In this document: one piece after another, positions 1-10,250 of the stretch
How the letters are laid out: each line of letters begins with the position of its first letter
Position numbering within the stretch: the stretch's first letter is position 1
Source of the DNA: an uncultured Clostridia bacterium
GTDB lineage: Bacteria; Bacillota; Clostridia; Oscillospirales; Ruminococcaceae
Direction of reading: 5' to 3'
Assembly: GCA_947589355.1 (NCBI GenBank)
Contig: CANPZC010000002.1
Coordinates: 1 to 64,000, forward strand
Length of the DNA stretch: 64,000 bases
Notes under the pieces: model-generated
What the model was told of the DNA's origin: nothing
Database searches by the model: none
What the model saw: only the letters and a program-made list of their open reading frames with translations
Translations under genes and position numbers: made by a program

Positions 1-150
1 CCTGCCGTTACTACCAGAGGACTTGTTGAGGAGGATATGGACAAGATAGCGCAGTTCATTTTCCTTACCGCTTCAGACTTTGATAACAAGGCTGACGAGA
101 TAAGAGCAGGAGTTTCGGCTATTTGCGAGAAATATCCGCTGTATGAATAA
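1..150 (+). CDS. glyA: Serine hydroxymethyltransferase, C-terminal fragment (truncated by window start)
   Basis: Frame 1 reads PAVTTRGLVEEDMDKIAQFIFLTASDFDNKADEIRAGVSAICEKYPLYE*, typical of the GlyA C-terminus (P-A-x-T-T-R-G). Confidence 0.8.
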   Translation, partial: PAVTTRGLVEEDMDKIAQFIFLTASDFDNKADEIRAGVSAICEKYPLYE

Positions 151-289
151 TAAATAGTGCATATAGAAATTTATGCCATAGTATTTGTGATCAAAAGTCA
201 GAAGTGCTATGGCGTTTCTTTGATAATACGGCAGAGTTATTTATTATACTTGCAAAAGTAAATCAGAATTTGTCCGCTATACCTACCTT

Positions 290-500
290 GCTATTGGGGG
301 AGACCCTTTTGGAAAAGGGTCTTCCCCCAAGCCCCCTCACTAAAACTTCCATATTTTTTGCGAGGGGTAATTATTGTTGAAAAATAAAGTATAAACTTGA
401 CTTTTTCTGTTTTTTCTAAACTGAATTACCCCTCGCAAAAAACAATAGAAAAGTCTTTGGAAAGGGGTATGGGGAACAACCTTTCTTCAGAAAGGTTTTC
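290..500. repeat. Intergenic multi-hairpin element (possible dispersed repeat)
   Basis: GGGGGAGACCCTTTT/AAAAGGGTCTTCCCCC hairpin near 295-328; perfect 19-bp inverted repeat TTTTTTGCGAGGGGTAATT (354-372) / AATTACCCCTCGCAAAAAA (424-442); AACCTTTC-TTCA-GAAAGGTT hairpin 478-497. Confidence 0.6.
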
Positions 501-654
501 CCAAAAAGAAAAACAGGCACAGCGTATAAATTCCGATTTATCTTAGCAACATAATAAATAAAACAATGCCTCGAAGCAGACCGCTTCGGTGCAAAACTTA
601 TGTATGGGTATATGACTAACATTCCGGCTGTCTTTTTATGTTGATATTCTGCAC

Positions 655-683
655 TTGCAAATTTACAAAAAGTGTGCTACAAT
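655..683 (+). promoter_or_regulatory. Sigma-A type promoter for rarA
   Basis: TTGCAA (655-660), 17-nt spacer, TACAAT (678-683). Confidence 0.6.
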
Positions 684-726
684 TGTATGGTGAGTATGTA
701 GTTTGTGAAAGACGAGGTGAGCTTAT

Positions 727-1998
727 ATGCCGCAGCCGTTGGCAGACAGGATACGTCCTGCAAATATTGAAGAAGTGGTGGGTCAGAAGCATCTTCTGGG
801 CGCGGACAAGCCGCTTCGCCGTATCATAGAAAGCGGAAGCGTTCCGAATATGATATTTTACGGCCCGTCGGGCATAGGCAAGACCACAGTTGCGAGAATT
901 ATAGCAGAAAATTCAAATATGGTGCTGCATAAGCTCAACGGCACTACCGCTTCTATTGCGGATATCAAAGACATTATTGCGCGCACCGATACTTTTGAGG
1001 GCATGAACGGTATACTTTTATACCTTGACGAGATACAGTATCTTAACAAAAAACAGCAGCAGTCGCTTTTGGAATATATAGAAAACGGTCAGATAACGCT
1101 GATAGCTTCAACGACTGAGAACCCGTATTTTTATGTGTACAACGCGATAATAAGCCGCTCGACGGTGTTTGAATTCAAGCCTGTAGAGCCCGAGGAAGTA
1201 AAACCTGCGATAAAAAGGGCTTTTGGTATACTTGCGGAGGAAAGAGGACTTAAACTGCAAGTCGAAAACGGCGTTATAGACCATATTGCCCTCGGCTGCG
1301 GCGGTGATGTGAGAAAATCGCTCAATACCGTGGAGCTTTGCGTTCTGGCGGCTGATAACGACGGCGAAAAGCTTGTGGTGCGCATGGATAACGTAAAGGC
1401 TCTTACACAGCGCAGCAATATGCGTTACGACAGAGACGGCGACCAGCACTATGATATACTCTCGGCTTTGCAAAAATCAATTCGCGGAAGTGACGAAAAC
1501 GCCGCTTTGCACTATGCGGCAAGGCTTATGGAAGCAGGCGATATTATTTCGCTTTCGCGGCGGCTGCTTGTTATAGCGGCTGAGGATATAGGTCTTGCGT
1601 ATCCGCAGGCGATAAGCATAGTAAAATCGTGCGTTGACAGCGCTATGCAGCTAGGGCTGCCCGAAGCGCGCATACCGCTTGCGCAGGCTGTTATACTTCT
1701 TGCTACCGCTCCAAAGTCAAACTCTGTAATAATGGCTATTGATGAAGCTATCGCAGACATACAAAAGGGCATAAAAGGTGATTTTCCGCGCAATTTGCAA
1801 AACAAGCATTTTGACGGCGACGACGCGCAGGTAAAAGGGCAGTTTTATCTCTATCCTCATAATTTCCCCGACCATTGGGTGCAGCAGCAGTATCTACCAG
1901 ACGAGCTGCTGGGCAGAAAGTATTATGAATACGGCGATAACAAGAACGAACAGGCGGCTAAGTCTTACTGGGATAAGATAAAGAACAAAAAGGGCTAG
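727..1998 (+). CDS. rarA: Replication-associated recombination protein A (AAA+ ATPase, RarA/MgsA)
   Basis: RPANIEEVVGQKHLLG, Walker A GPSGIGKTT, LDEIQYLNKKQQQSLL, IASTTENP motifs. Confidence 0.93.
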   Translation: MPQPLADRIRPANIEEVVGQKHLLGADKPLRRIIESGSVPNMIFYGPSGIGKTTVARIIAENSNMVLHKLNGTTASIADIKDIIARTDTFEGMNGILLYLDEIQYLNKKQQQSLLEYIENGQITLIASTTENPYFYVYNAIISRSTVFEFKPVEPEEVKPAIKRAFGILAEERGLKLQVENGVIDHIALGCGGDVRKSLNTVELCVLAADNDGEKLVVRMDNVKALTQRSNMRYDRDGDQHYDILSALQKSIRGSDENAALHYAARLMEAGDIISLSRRLLVIAAEDIGLAYPQAISIVKSCVDSAMQLGLPEARIPLAQAVILLATAPKSNSVIMAIDEAIADIQKGIKGDFPRNLQNKHFDGDDAQVKGQFYLYPHNFPDHWVQQQYLPDELLGRKYYEYGDNKNEQAAKSYWDKIKNKKG

Positions 1999-2018
1999 CG
2001 ATCACGAAAGGAAATAAT

Positions 2019-2213
2019 ATGAACATAGAAATAGGCGATATACTCTTAATGAAAAAGCCACACCCGTGCGGCAGCAAAGAAATGCTTGTAAAACGCTCGG
2101 GAATGGATTTTCGCTTGGTGTGCAAAGGGTGCGGACACGAGATAATGATACCGCGCTCAAAAGCTGAAAAGAACGTGAAAAAGGTCATCAAGCCGGAAAA
2201 TAATAATCAGTAA
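2019..2213 (+). CDS. DUF951 family protein
   Basis: 64 aa; MNIEIGDILLMKKPHPCGSKEMLVKRSGMDFRLVCKGCGHEIMIPR with CG..C.GCG pattern typical of DUF951. Confidence 0.85.
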   Translation: MNIEIGDILLMKKPHPCGSKEMLVKRSGMDFRLVCKGCGHEIMIPRSKAEKNVKKVIKPENNNQ

Positions 2214-2244
2214 GTCAGTAAGATAGTGAGAAAGGATAGTTTTG

Positions 2245-3324
2245 ATGTTTGAAAAGCTGAAAGCTCTTTTGGAAAAGTATGACAAAATAAACGAGCAGCT
2301 TATGGACAGCGAGGTCATATCAGACCAGGAGCTTTATAAAAATCTGATGAAAGAGTATAAAAATATAACTCCTATCATCGAAAAATACAAAGAGTATCTC
2401 AAGGCGCAGGCGGCTTTTGACGAGGCTGTTGAGCTTTTAGATGCAGGCGGAATGGACAAGGACTTCAAAGAAATGGTTCAGGCGCAGTATGATGAATCCA
2501 AAGAAAGCATGGCAAAGACAACCGAAGAGCTTAAAATACTTCTTTTGCCCAAAGACCCGAACGATGATAAAAACGTTATTATTGAGATACGCGGCGGCGC
2601 AGGCGGTGAGGAGGCTTCACTGTTTGCTAACTCGCTTTACAGAATGTACACCATGTATGCGGAGTCTAAGGGCTGGAAAATAGAGGTGCTCAACGCCAAC
2701 GAAACCGAGCTTGGCGGTTATAAGGAAATTTCGTTCAGTATTCAGGGCGAGGGCGCGTATTCAAGGCTTAAATACGAGAGCGGCGTTCACAGGGTGCAGA
2801 GAGTGCCTGAGACCGAATCGCAAGGCAGGGTGCATACATCTACTGTAACTGTAGCGGTACTGCCCGAAGCTGAGGAAGTTGAGCTTGAGATAAACGAGGC
2901 AACAGACCTTAAAATCGATGTTTTCAGAGCTTCCGGCGCGGGCGGTCAGCATATAAACAAAACAGAATCCGCCGTCAGGATAACCTATCTTCCCACGGGG
3001 CTTGTGGTTGAGTGTCAGGACGAGAGAAGCCAGTATAAAAACAAGGATAAGGCTATGAGAGTTTTGCGTTCAAGGCTTTTGGAAGAAAGACAGCGCGCGC
3101 AGACTGATGAGATAGCCTCGGTAAGGCGATCTCAAGTCGGCACGGGCGACCGCTCAGAGAGGATAAGGACGTATAATTTCCCCGAGGGCAGGCTTTCAGA
3201 CCACAGGATAGGTCTTACCATATACAGGCTGGAATATATTCTTAACGGAAATTTAGATGAAGTTATAGATGCGCTTGCGACTGCCGATCAGGCGGCGAAG
3301 CTCTCCGCGCAGGAAGAGGAATAA
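2245..3324 (+). CDS. prfA: Peptide chain release factor 1
   Basis: GGQ motif in [27 protein letters not shown]1 length; ATG at 2245 (track begins at TTG 2242). Confidence 0.95.
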   Translation: MFEKLKALLEKYDKINEQLMDSEVISDQELYKNLMKEYKNITPIIEKYKEYLKAQAAFDEAVELLDAGGMDKDFKEMVQAQYDESKESMAKTTEELKILLLPKDPNDDKNVIIEIRGGAGGEEASLFANSLYRMYTMYAESKGWKIEVLNANETELGGYKEISFSIQGEGAYSRLKYESGVHRVQRVPETESQGRVHTSTVTVAVLPEAEEVELEINEATDLKIDVFRASGAGGQHINKTESAVRITYLPTGLVVECQDERSQYKNKDKAMRVLRSRLLEERQRAQTDEIASVRRSQVGTGDRSERIRTYNFPEGRLSDHRIGLTIYRLEYILNGNLDEVIDALATADQAAKLSAQEEE

Positions 3325-3325
3325 T

Positions 3326-4348
3326 ATGCAGCGGTATGAAACTAAAATGCTCTCTGACAGTGATGAAGATATAGCATTAGCGGCGCAGCTTTTGAAAAGC
3401 GGCGAAGTCGTCGGCATACCTACAGAAACGGTCTACGGGCTTGCTGCCGATGCCGAGAACGAAAGCGCGGTAAAGAAAATATTCGAGGCAAAGGGCAGAC
3501 CGTCTGACAATCCGCTGATAGTGCATATTTCTGATATATCTATGCTTGAAAGGCTGGTAAGCGAGGTTTCGCCTGTGGCACTTAAATGCGCGGAGCGTTT
3601 CTGGCCCGGGCCGCTGACTATCGTTATGCCCAAAAGCGATAATATTCCGTATGTTACAAGCGGCGGACTTGATACGGTGGGCGTGCGTTTTCCGTCGCAC
3701 AAAACGGCGCAGAAGATAATTTCTGCCTGCGGAAAGGCTTTGGCAGCGCCGTCTGCAAATCTTTCGGGAAGCCCAAGCCCTACGCTTGCAAAACACGTTC
3801 TGGACGATATGAACGGACGTATACCTGCGATAGTTGACGGCGGCAGCTGCACGGTCGGCGTTGAATCAACGGTAATAAGTATTGAAAATGATGTTTTACG
3901 CGTTCTTCGCCCCGGAATGGTGTCTGTAGAGATGCTGAAAGAGGTCTGCGAGAATGTTATAGTTGACAAAGGCGTTTCAGAGCAGCTGGATATTTCGGCA
4001 AAGGTGCGCTCACCGGGTATGAAATACAAGCATTATTCGCCCAAAGCGCAGGTATATATTATTAAGGGCGGTACGCGAGAGGTAGTTAAATATCTTGAAG
4101 AGCATATTCATACACAGAAAGATATCGCGGTAGATTTCTGCGGCGAACTGGCAGGAGACCATGTCAGGGTGCTGCCTTACGGTGCTGCGGCAAAAGAGCA
4201 GGCGCAGAATCTGTTTGCGGTGCTGAGAAAGTGCGACGACATTGGCGCTGAAAGGGTGTTTGTGCGCTGCCCCGATACAAGCGGCGAGGGTCTGGCGGTG
4301 TATAACAGGCTGCTTCGCGCGGCGGCTTTCAGGATCATCGAGGTATAA
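3326..4348 (+). CDS. L-threonylcarbamoyladenylate synthase (Sua5/YwlC/YrdC)
   Basis: GEVVGIPTETVYGLAADA, KGRPSDNPLIVHI, RFPSH, LAAPSANLSGSPSPT, C-terminal Sua5 domain; ATG at 3326. Confidence 0.93.
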   Translation: MQRYETKMLSDSDEDIALAAQLLKSGEVVGIPTETVYGLAADAENESAVKKIFEAKGRPSDNPLIVHISDISMLERLVSEVSPVALKCAERFWPGPLTIVMPKSDNIPYVTSGGLDTVGVRFPSHKTAQKIISACGKALAAPSANLSGSPSPTLAKHVLDDMNGRIPAIVDGGSCTVGVESTVISIENDVLRVLRPGMVSVEMLKEVCENVIVDKGVSEQLDISAKVRSPGMKYKHYSPKAQVYIIKGGTREVVKYLEEHIHTQKDIAVDFCGELAGDHVRVLPYGAAAKEQAQNLFAVLRKCDDIGAERVFVRCPDTSGEGLAVYNRLLRAAAFRIIEV

Positions 4349-4369
4349 ATATAGAACGGCGGTCATTTT

Positions 4370-5005
4370 ATGGATAACAAAACGTATGTTATAGGTCTTA
4401 CGGGGCAGAGCGGCTCGGGTAAAACGCTGGTGAGCGATCACCTGAAAAAATGCGGATACAGCGTTATAAATGCAGACTTAGTTGCGCGTCAGGTGACAGA
4501 AACAGGCAGTGATTGCAACAAGAGCTTAGCGAAAATTTTTCCCGAATGTTTTGATGAAAAGCTTTGTCTTGACAGGCGAAAGCTTGGAGATATAGTTTTC
4601 AGCAACGGGCAGAAGCTTAAAATGCTGAATGATACCATATTTCCGTATATAAACAAGCTTATTAAAGAGCAGATAAGCACCCTTGCGCAAAGCGGTGTAA
4701 AGGTCGTTATTTTAGATGCGCCGACACTGTTTGAGGCAGGTGCAGACAAACTTTGCGATATTATAATAAGCGTTGTGGCAGATGATGAAGTGCGGCTTGA
4801 GCGCATACGCGGCAGGGATAAGATCAGCGACGAAAGCATTAAAGCGCGGTTTTCATCGCAAAAGAGCAAGGAATTTTATCTTGCGCACAGCGATATAATT
4901 CTTGAAAACAACGATAAGGCTGAAAAGTTTTTACAGCACGCTGACAGGATATTCGGCGATATAAAAGCGCTGGCAGAGGGGCAGGCAAATGGCGAAAAAA
5001 GCTAA
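4370..5005 (+). CDS. coaE: Dephospho-CoA kinase
   Basis: IGLTGQSGSGKTLVSDHLKKCGYSVINADLVAR and DAPTLFEAG motifs. Confidence 0.92.
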   Translation: MDNKTYVIGLTGQSGSGKTLVSDHLKKCGYSVINADLVARQVTETGSDCNKSLAKIFPECFDEKLCLDRRKLGDIVFSNGQKLKMLNDTIFPYINKLIKEQISTLAQSGVKVVILDAPTLFEAGADKLCDIIISVVADDEVRLERIRGRDKISDESIKARFSSQKSKEFYLAHSDIILENNDKAEKFLQHADRIFGDIKALAEGQANGEKS

Positions 5006-5555
5006 GAAGAAACGCACAAAAGCTATAATCATAGTGCCGATCATTTTTCTGCTGGCAGCTTTTGCCGCGCCGTGGCTGTGCAGGCTGTTTGTGTATCCGA
5101 AGGCATATGAAGAATACGTTGAAAAATACAGCGGCGACTTTGGTGTTGACGAAAACTTTATATACGCTGTGATAAACACCGAGAGCGGCTTTGATGAGAA
5201 TGCTAAGTCTAATGTAGGCGCTGTGGGGCTTATGCAGATAATGGAGGACGCATTCAAATGGACAAAGCGATCACTCGATGCGCAGCACACCGATATTGAG
5301 TATGGCGATATGCTTACGCCCGAGTATAACATTGAATATGGCTGCTGTATGTTGGGATACTATTATAAAAAATACGGCTCGTATGAACTGTCGGCGGCGG
5401 CTTACCATGCAGGCACGAATCAAGTAGACATATGGCTTGAAGACGGCACTATAGATGCAAATAATGTTGACATTGATGATATACCGTCAGATGCTACTGC
5501 GCATTATGTAAGAAAAGTTATGAGGGCTTATGAGGCTTACAAGGCTCTCTATTAA
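4989..5555 (+). CDS. Lytic transglycosylase (SLT domain), membrane anchored
   Basis: N-terminal TM; YAVINTESGFDENAKSNVGAVGLMQIMEDA and AAAYHAGTNQVDIWLEDG. Confidence 0.9.
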   Translation: MAKKAKKKRTKAIIIVPIIFLLAAFAAPWLCRLFVYPKAYEEYVEKYSGDFGVDENFIYAVINTESGFDENAKSNVGAVGLMQIMEDAFKWTKRSLDAQHTDIEYGDMLTPEYNIEYGCCMLGYYYKKYGSYELSAAAYHAGTNQVDIWLEDGTIDANNVDIDDIPSDATAHYVRKVMRAYEAYKALY

Positions 5556-5576
5556 ATATTCAAGGGGGATAATATC

Positions 5577-6986
5577 ATGGACAACAAAGAAAGATCACAG
5601 TCGGAGATGCTGAAAGAAAAGCTGTTTTCGCAGAAAAAGAACGCTTACTTCGTTATGGAGGACAGCGAGATAAATTCGGCTTTTGAGGTTTGCGAAGAGT
5701 ACAAAGCTTTTATGAACAAGGCTAAGATCGAGCGCGAATTTGTAAATGAAAGCGTTAAGGCTGCAAAGGCGGCAGGCTTTACAGAGTATGAGGCAGGCAA
5801 AAAGTATTCGGTAGGGGACAAGATCTATGTTGTAAACAGGGGCAAGGCTATGCTGCTTGCTGTAATAGGTACGCGCCCATTGACCGACGGAATAAGGCTT
5901 GCGGCTGCGCATATAGATTCACCGCGGCTTGACCTGAAGCAGCATCCTTTGTATGAAGACAAAGAGATAGCTCTTTTGAAAACGCATTACTACGGCGGAA
6001 TAAAGAAATATCAGTGGTCTACCGTTCCTATGGCGCTGCACGGCACTATTGTAAAGGCTGACGGCAGCAGCGTTGATGTAAATATCGGCGAGGACGAGGG
6101 CGACCCGCAGTTTTGCGTTACAGATCTGCTCATACACCTTGCAGACGAGCAGATGAAACGCCCTGCCGCAAAGGTGGTAAAAGGCGAGGAACTTAATATT
6201 CTTGTAGGTTCCAGACCTTTTAAAGATGACAAGGGTTCGCAGCTTGTAAAGCTTTATACTTTACAGCTTTTGAACGAGAAATATGGCATCACAGAAGATG
6301 ATCTTATTTCCGCAGAGCTTGAAGCCGTTCCTGCCTGCAAAGCTGTTGATATAGGCTTTGACAGAAGCATGATAGGCGCTTACGGTCAAGATGACAAGGT
6401 TTGTGCCTTTACAGAGCTTAAAGCTATACTTGATACAAAAGACCCCTCGTATACCTGCGTTGCGGTGCTTACCGATAAGGAAGAAATAGGCAGCATGGGC
6501 AATACGGGCCTTGAAAGCGAATATCTGCGGTACTTTATTCTCAGGCTGGCAAAAAGTTTCGGTGTTGACGGCACTGCTGTAATATCTGCCACACAAGCGC
6601 TTTCTGCCGATGTTAACGCCGCGTTCGATCCGACTTTCCCCGAGCCTACAGATATAAATAACGGCTGCCGTCTTAATTACGGTGTGGCTGTTACGAAATA
6701 CACAGGCGCAAGGGGCAAATCGGGCAGCTCCGATGCCTCTGCCGAATTTGTGGGCAAGGTGCGCAGGCTGTTTGATGCAAACGGTGTTGAATGGCAGACG
6801 GGCGAGCTTGGCAAGGTAGATGCAGGCGGCGGCGGAACGGTTGCGCAATATCTTGCAAACCTTGATATGGACGTTATCGACGTTGGCGTGCCTGTGCTTT
6901 CTATGCACTCGCCGTTTGAAGTTACTTCAAAAATAGACACATATATGGCGTATAAGGCGTTCAAGGTGTTCTTTGCAGAAAAATAA
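5577..6986 (+). CDS. M18 family aminopeptidase
   Basis: LAAAHIDSPRLDLKQHPLYE, TDKEEIGSMGNTGLES, metal-binding HIDS/DKEE pattern. Confidence 0.9.
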   Translation: MDNKERSQSEMLKEKLFSQKKNAYFVMEDSEINSAFEVCEEYKAFMNKAKIEREFVNESVKAAKAAGFTEYEAGKKYSVGDKIYVVNRGKAMLLAVIGTRPLTDGIRLAAAHIDSPRLDLKQHPLYEDKEIALLKTHYYGGIKKYQWSTVPMALHGTIVKADGSSVDVNIGEDEGDPQFCVTDLLIHLADEQMKRPAAKVVKGEELNILVGSRPFKDDKGSQLVKLYTLQLLNEKYGITEDDLISAELEAVPACKAVDIGFDRSMIGAYGQDDKVCAFTELKAILDTKDPSYTCVAVLTDKEEIGSMGNTGLESEYLRYFILRLAKSFGVDGTAVISATQALSADVNAAFDPTFPEPTDINNGCRLNYGVAVTKYTGARGKSGSSDASAEFVGKVRRLFDANGVEWQTGELGKVDAGGGGTVAQYLANLDMDVIDVGVPVLSMHSPFEVTSKIDTYMAYKAFKVFFAEK

Positions 6987-6992
6987 TATTAT

Positions 6993-7032
6993 CCCGACAG
7001 GTGTTAAGGCAATACTTGTCGGGAAATTTTTT
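6993..7032 (+). terminator. Intrinsic terminator after the M18 peptidase
   Basis: CCCGACAGGT...ACTTGTCGGG stem followed by a T-run. Confidence 0.75.
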
Positions 7033-7043
7033 ATAAACGGGTA

Positions 7044-7072
7044 TTGCCAAAAATACTTATGTGTGTTATAAT
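7044..7072 (+). promoter_or_regulatory. Sigma-A promoter for glmS
   Basis: TTGCCA (7044-7049), 17-nt spacer, TATAAT (7067-7072). Confidence 0.7.
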
Positions 7073-7143
7073 ATATGTATGTTGCTGTTTGCACGGCGGC
7101 ATACGCTATATATTGTGCATATTTTCAGAAAGAGGAGATAATT

Positions 7144-8964
7144 ATGTGTGGAATAGTAGGCTATGTAGGAGCAAGAGACTGCACTCAGGTGCTTTTGGAT
7201 TCGCTTGCAAAACTGGAGTACAGAGGTTATGACTCGGCAGGCATTGCAGTTCTGGATAACGACGTTATAACCACCTGCAAAGCGCAGGGCAGGCTGGCAA
7301 ATCTTGAAGAAAGAATAAGGCAGCAGGGCGGTATAAAAGGTCACTGCGGCATAGGTCATACACGCTGGGCGACACACGGCGAGCCCTCTGATATAAACTC
7401 TCACCCTCATGGAAATGCCGTGGTTTCTATAGTTCACAACGGAATTATCGAAAATTATAAAACTCTGAAAGAGCGTTTGGAAAAGAAAGGCTACACCTTT
7501 ATAAGCCAGACGGATACCGAGATAGTTGCCAAGCTGCTTGACTATTACTACAACGGCGACCCTATCGAGGCGATACGCAAGACGGAAGCGCGCATTGAGG
7601 GCTCGTATGCTTTGGGTATTCTTTTCAGAGATTTTCCGAATACGGTGTATTCTATAAGAAAGGATTCTCCGCTGATAGTTGCAAAGGGCGACGGCGAGGC
7701 GTTTATAGCTTCCGATGTTCCTGCGATACTCCAGTATACAAAGGAATATTATCTGCTTGAAAGCGGCGAGATAGCCATTTTGCATGACGGCGCGGCAAGC
7801 TTTATGACTCTTGACGGCGACCCTATAGAGAAAGAGCTTCTTGTAGCAAACTGGGATATGGAAGCTGCCGAAAAGGGCGGTTACGAGCATTTTATGCTTA
7901 AAGAGATACACGAGCAGCCCACGGCGATAAAGACCACCATTGCGCCGAGAATTGTAGACGGTATGCCGAATATTGAAGAATGCGGCGTAACGCTGGAGAT
8001 GCTGAAAAATTTCAAGAACATTTTCGTTGTTGCCTGCGGAACGGCTATGCACGCAGGAATTGTAGGCAAGTATGTTATTGAAAAGCTGGCGCGCGTGTCT
8101 GTTACCGTTGACGTTGCTTCGGAGTTCAGATACAGAAACCCTATTCTTTCTGCCGATGACCTTGTTATACTTGTTTCGCAGTCTGGCGAAACGGCTGACA
8201 CCAAAGAGGCTCTGCGGCTTTCAAAGGAGAGGGGAGCTAAAACTCTTGCTATAGTAAATGTAAAGGGCTCTTCTATAGCGCGTGAGGCTGACTATGTTCT
8301 GTATACTCATGCAGGGCCTGAAATTTCCGTTGCATCTACCAAGGCATACATGGTGCAGATAGCGGTGTTTTATCTTATAGCGTTTGAACTGGCATATGCA
8401 AAAGGTCAGATAGATGAAGCAGAGTGCCGCAGACTTACTAAAGAGCTTTCAAGTGTGCCGAAGTTTATAGATGTTATTTTAGCGCAGAAAGATAACTGCC
8501 AGTATGTTGCATCAAAGCTTGTGAACGCCGAGAACCTGCTTTATATAGGCAGAGGACTTGACTATGCGCTTAGTATGGAGGGTTCTCTGAAACTTAAAGA
8601 AATATCTTATATACACTCGGAATCGTATGCGGCAGGCGAACTGAAACACGGTACTATCTCGCTTGTTACCGACCAGATGCCTGTTATTGCTGTGGTAACG
8701 CAGAGAGATCTGTTTGACAAGACGATAAGCAACGTTAAGGAAGTTAAAGCCAGAAAAGCACAGACGTTTATAGTTACACATCAGTATATAAATATTGACG
8801 ATGATGTTGCAGACTATAAGATAGGTATACCCACCATTGACGATATGCTTATGCCGATGCTTGCGGTTGTGCCGCTCCAGCTGATAGCGTATTATACATC
8901 TGTTCTCAGGGGCAACGATGTTGATAAGCCGAGAAACCTTGCTAAATCGGTAACTGTTGAATAA
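7144..8964 (+). CDS. glmS: Glutamine--fructose-6-phosphate aminotransferase (isomerizing)
   Basis: MCGIVGYVGARDCTQVLLDSLAKLEYRGYDSAG, TRWATHGEPS, SQSGETADT, C-terminal KPRNLAKSVTVE. Confidence 0.97.
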   Translation: MCGIVGYVGARDCTQVLLDSLAKLEYRGYDSAGIAVLDNDVITTCKAQGRLANLEERIRQQGGIKGHCGIGHTRWATHGEPSDINSHPHGNAVVSIVHNGIIENYKTLKERLEKKGYTFISQTDTEIVAKLLDYYYNGDPIEAIRKTEARIEGSYALGILFRDFPNTVYSIRKDSPLIVAKGDGEAFIASDVPAILQYTKEYYLLESGEIAILHDGAASFMTLDGDPIEKELLVANWDMEAAEKGGYEHFMLKEIHEQPTAIKTTIAPRIVDGMPNIEECGVTLEMLKNFKNIFVVACGTAMHAGIVGKYVIEKLARVSVTVDVASEFRYRNPILSADDLVILVSQSGETADTKEALRLSKERGAKTLAIVNVKGSSIAREADYVLYTHAGPEISVASTKAYMVQIAVFYLIAFELAYAKGQIDEAECRRLTKELSSVPKFIDVILAQKDNCQYVASKLVNAENLLYIGRGLDYALSMEGSLKLKEISYIHSESYAAGELKHGTISLVTDQMPVIAVVTQRDLFDKTISNVKEVKARKAQTFIVTHQYINIDDDVADYKIGIPTIDDMLMPMLAVVPLQLIAYYTSVLRGNDVDKPRNLAKSVTVE

Positions 8965-8973
8965 TGAGGATTT

Positions 8974-9008
8974 GCGATTCGTTCATTTGGGCGGATCGCT
9001 TATTTTTT
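8974..9008 (+). terminator. Intrinsic terminator after glmS
   Basis: GCGATTCG (8974-8981) pairs with CGGATCGC (8992-8999), followed by TTATTTTTT. Confidence 0.65.
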
Positions 9009-9116
9009 AAGAATATGTAAATTTTTTGTGAAATTCTGTTCACAATTTATTGCTATATTATTTTGAATGTTTTATAATATATTTTGGTTTGATTTTTAAA
9101 GACGGGAGGAGAGCCT

Positions 9117-9995
9117 ATGCTGAAAAGTATGACAGGTTTTGGCAGAGAGAGGGTCATGCTTGATACCAAAGAGATAATAGTTGAAATAAAGTCTGTAAAT
9201 TCGCGGTATTATGAATTTTCTGCAAAATACCCACGCGCCTACGGCTACATAGAGGACAAGCTGAAAAGCCTGCTGGCAGGAAAAATATCACGCGGCAAAG
9301 TTGAAGTTTCGGTCTCGGTGTTCAACCGCGTGGGAACAGATGCGGAGATAGAAATAAATGAAGCTTTGGCAAAGCAGTATGTAGATGCCCTGCGCGGCGC
9401 AGGAGATACGCTTTCTTTGGCTGATGACCTTACGCTTACGTCGATAATGCGGCTCAATGACATTTTTACTATAAAGAAAACCGTTGAGGACGAAGAAGAA
9501 GTCTGGTCGCAGATAAAGGCGGTCGCAGAGGCTGCTCTAGATAAGTTCATACAGATGAGAACGACTGAGGGCAGCAAGATGTATGACGATATTTCTTCAC
9601 GGCTCGACTTCATTGAAAAGCAGGTCGGCGAGGTCGAAAGGCTTTCGCCCGAGACTACAAAGGCTTATATGCAAAGGCTTACCGAGCGCATAAGAGAAAT
9701 AGTTGAGGACAGAAACATTGACGATGCGCGTGTGCTGACCGAAGCTGCGATTTTCAGCGAAAAAACTGCCGTTGACGAGGAGACTGTTCGTCTGAGAAGC
9801 CATATAGCGCAGTACAGGCAGCTTTTGCAAAGCAGTGAACCAGTTGGAAGAAAGCTTGATTTTCTCACGCAGGAGCTAAACAGAGAAGTAAACACGATAG
9901 GCTCAAAGTGTCAGGATCTTGAAATAACGAAAATTGTTGTTGATCTGAAAAGCGAGATCGAAAAGATACGCGAACAGATACAGAACGTGGAATAG
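9117..9995 (+). CDS. YicC family protein (YicC/YloC endoribonuclease family)
   Basis: [11 protein letters not shown]...EIKSVNSRY...PREY-like N-terminus; C-terminal [25 protein letters not shown]. Confidence 0.93.
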   Translation: MLKSMTGFGRERVMLDTKEIIVEIKSVNSRYYEFSAKYPRAYGYIEDKLKSLLAGKISRGKVEVSVSVFNRVGTDAEIEINEALAKQYVDALRGAGDTLSLADDLTLTSIMRLNDIFTIKKTVEDEEEVWSQIKAVAEAALDKFIQMRTTEGSKMYDDISSRLDFIEKQVGEVERLSPETTKAYMQRLTERIREIVEDRNIDDARVLTEAAIFSEKTAVDEETVRLRSHIAQYRQLLQSSEPVGRKLDFLTQELNREVNTIGSKCQDLEITKIVVDLKSEIEKIREQIQNVE

Positions 9996-10006
9996 ACGGT
10001 GGATCT

Positions 10007-10249
10007 ATGCAGCTTATAAATATAGGATATGGCAATATGGTTTCGTCGGAAAGACTGGTGGCGGTTGTAAGCCCCGATTCTGCGCCGATAAAACGCATTA
10101 TTTCCGATGCCAAGGACAGGGGACTGCTGATCGATGCAACTTATGGCAGAAAAACGCGCTCGGTGATAGTTACCGACAGCGACCATGTTATACTTTCGGC
10201 TATAACTCCGCAGGCGGTCGGCGGTCATGTTGAAAAAGAGGAGAACTGA
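10007..10249 (+). CDS. remA: RemA/DUF370 family regulator
   Basis: 80 aa; [61 protein letters not shown]. Confidence 0.92.
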   Translation: MQLINIGYGNMVSSERLVAVVSPDSAPIKRIISDAKDRGLLIDATYGRKTRSVIVTDSDHVILSAITPQAVGGHVEKEEN

Positions 10250-10250
10250 T

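Noticed and set aside
416-622. 68-aa minus-strand ORF in the glyA-rarA gap
   Set aside because: Encoded by the hairpin repeat itself; likely spurious.
6261-6908. 215-aa minus-strand ORF inside the M18 peptidase gene
   Set aside because: Shadow ORF antisense to a confidently identified gene; composition has no recognisable motif and no SD.
6987-7143. Possible glmS ribozyme upstream of glmS
   Set aside because: Only about 65 nt of leader after the promoter and no ribozyme core pattern visible; a terminator and ordinary promoter explain the region.
7066-8052. 328-aa minus-strand ORF inside glmS
   Set aside because: Antisense to glmS; amino-acid composition (Arg/Tyr/Cys/His rich) typical of reverse-strand translation.
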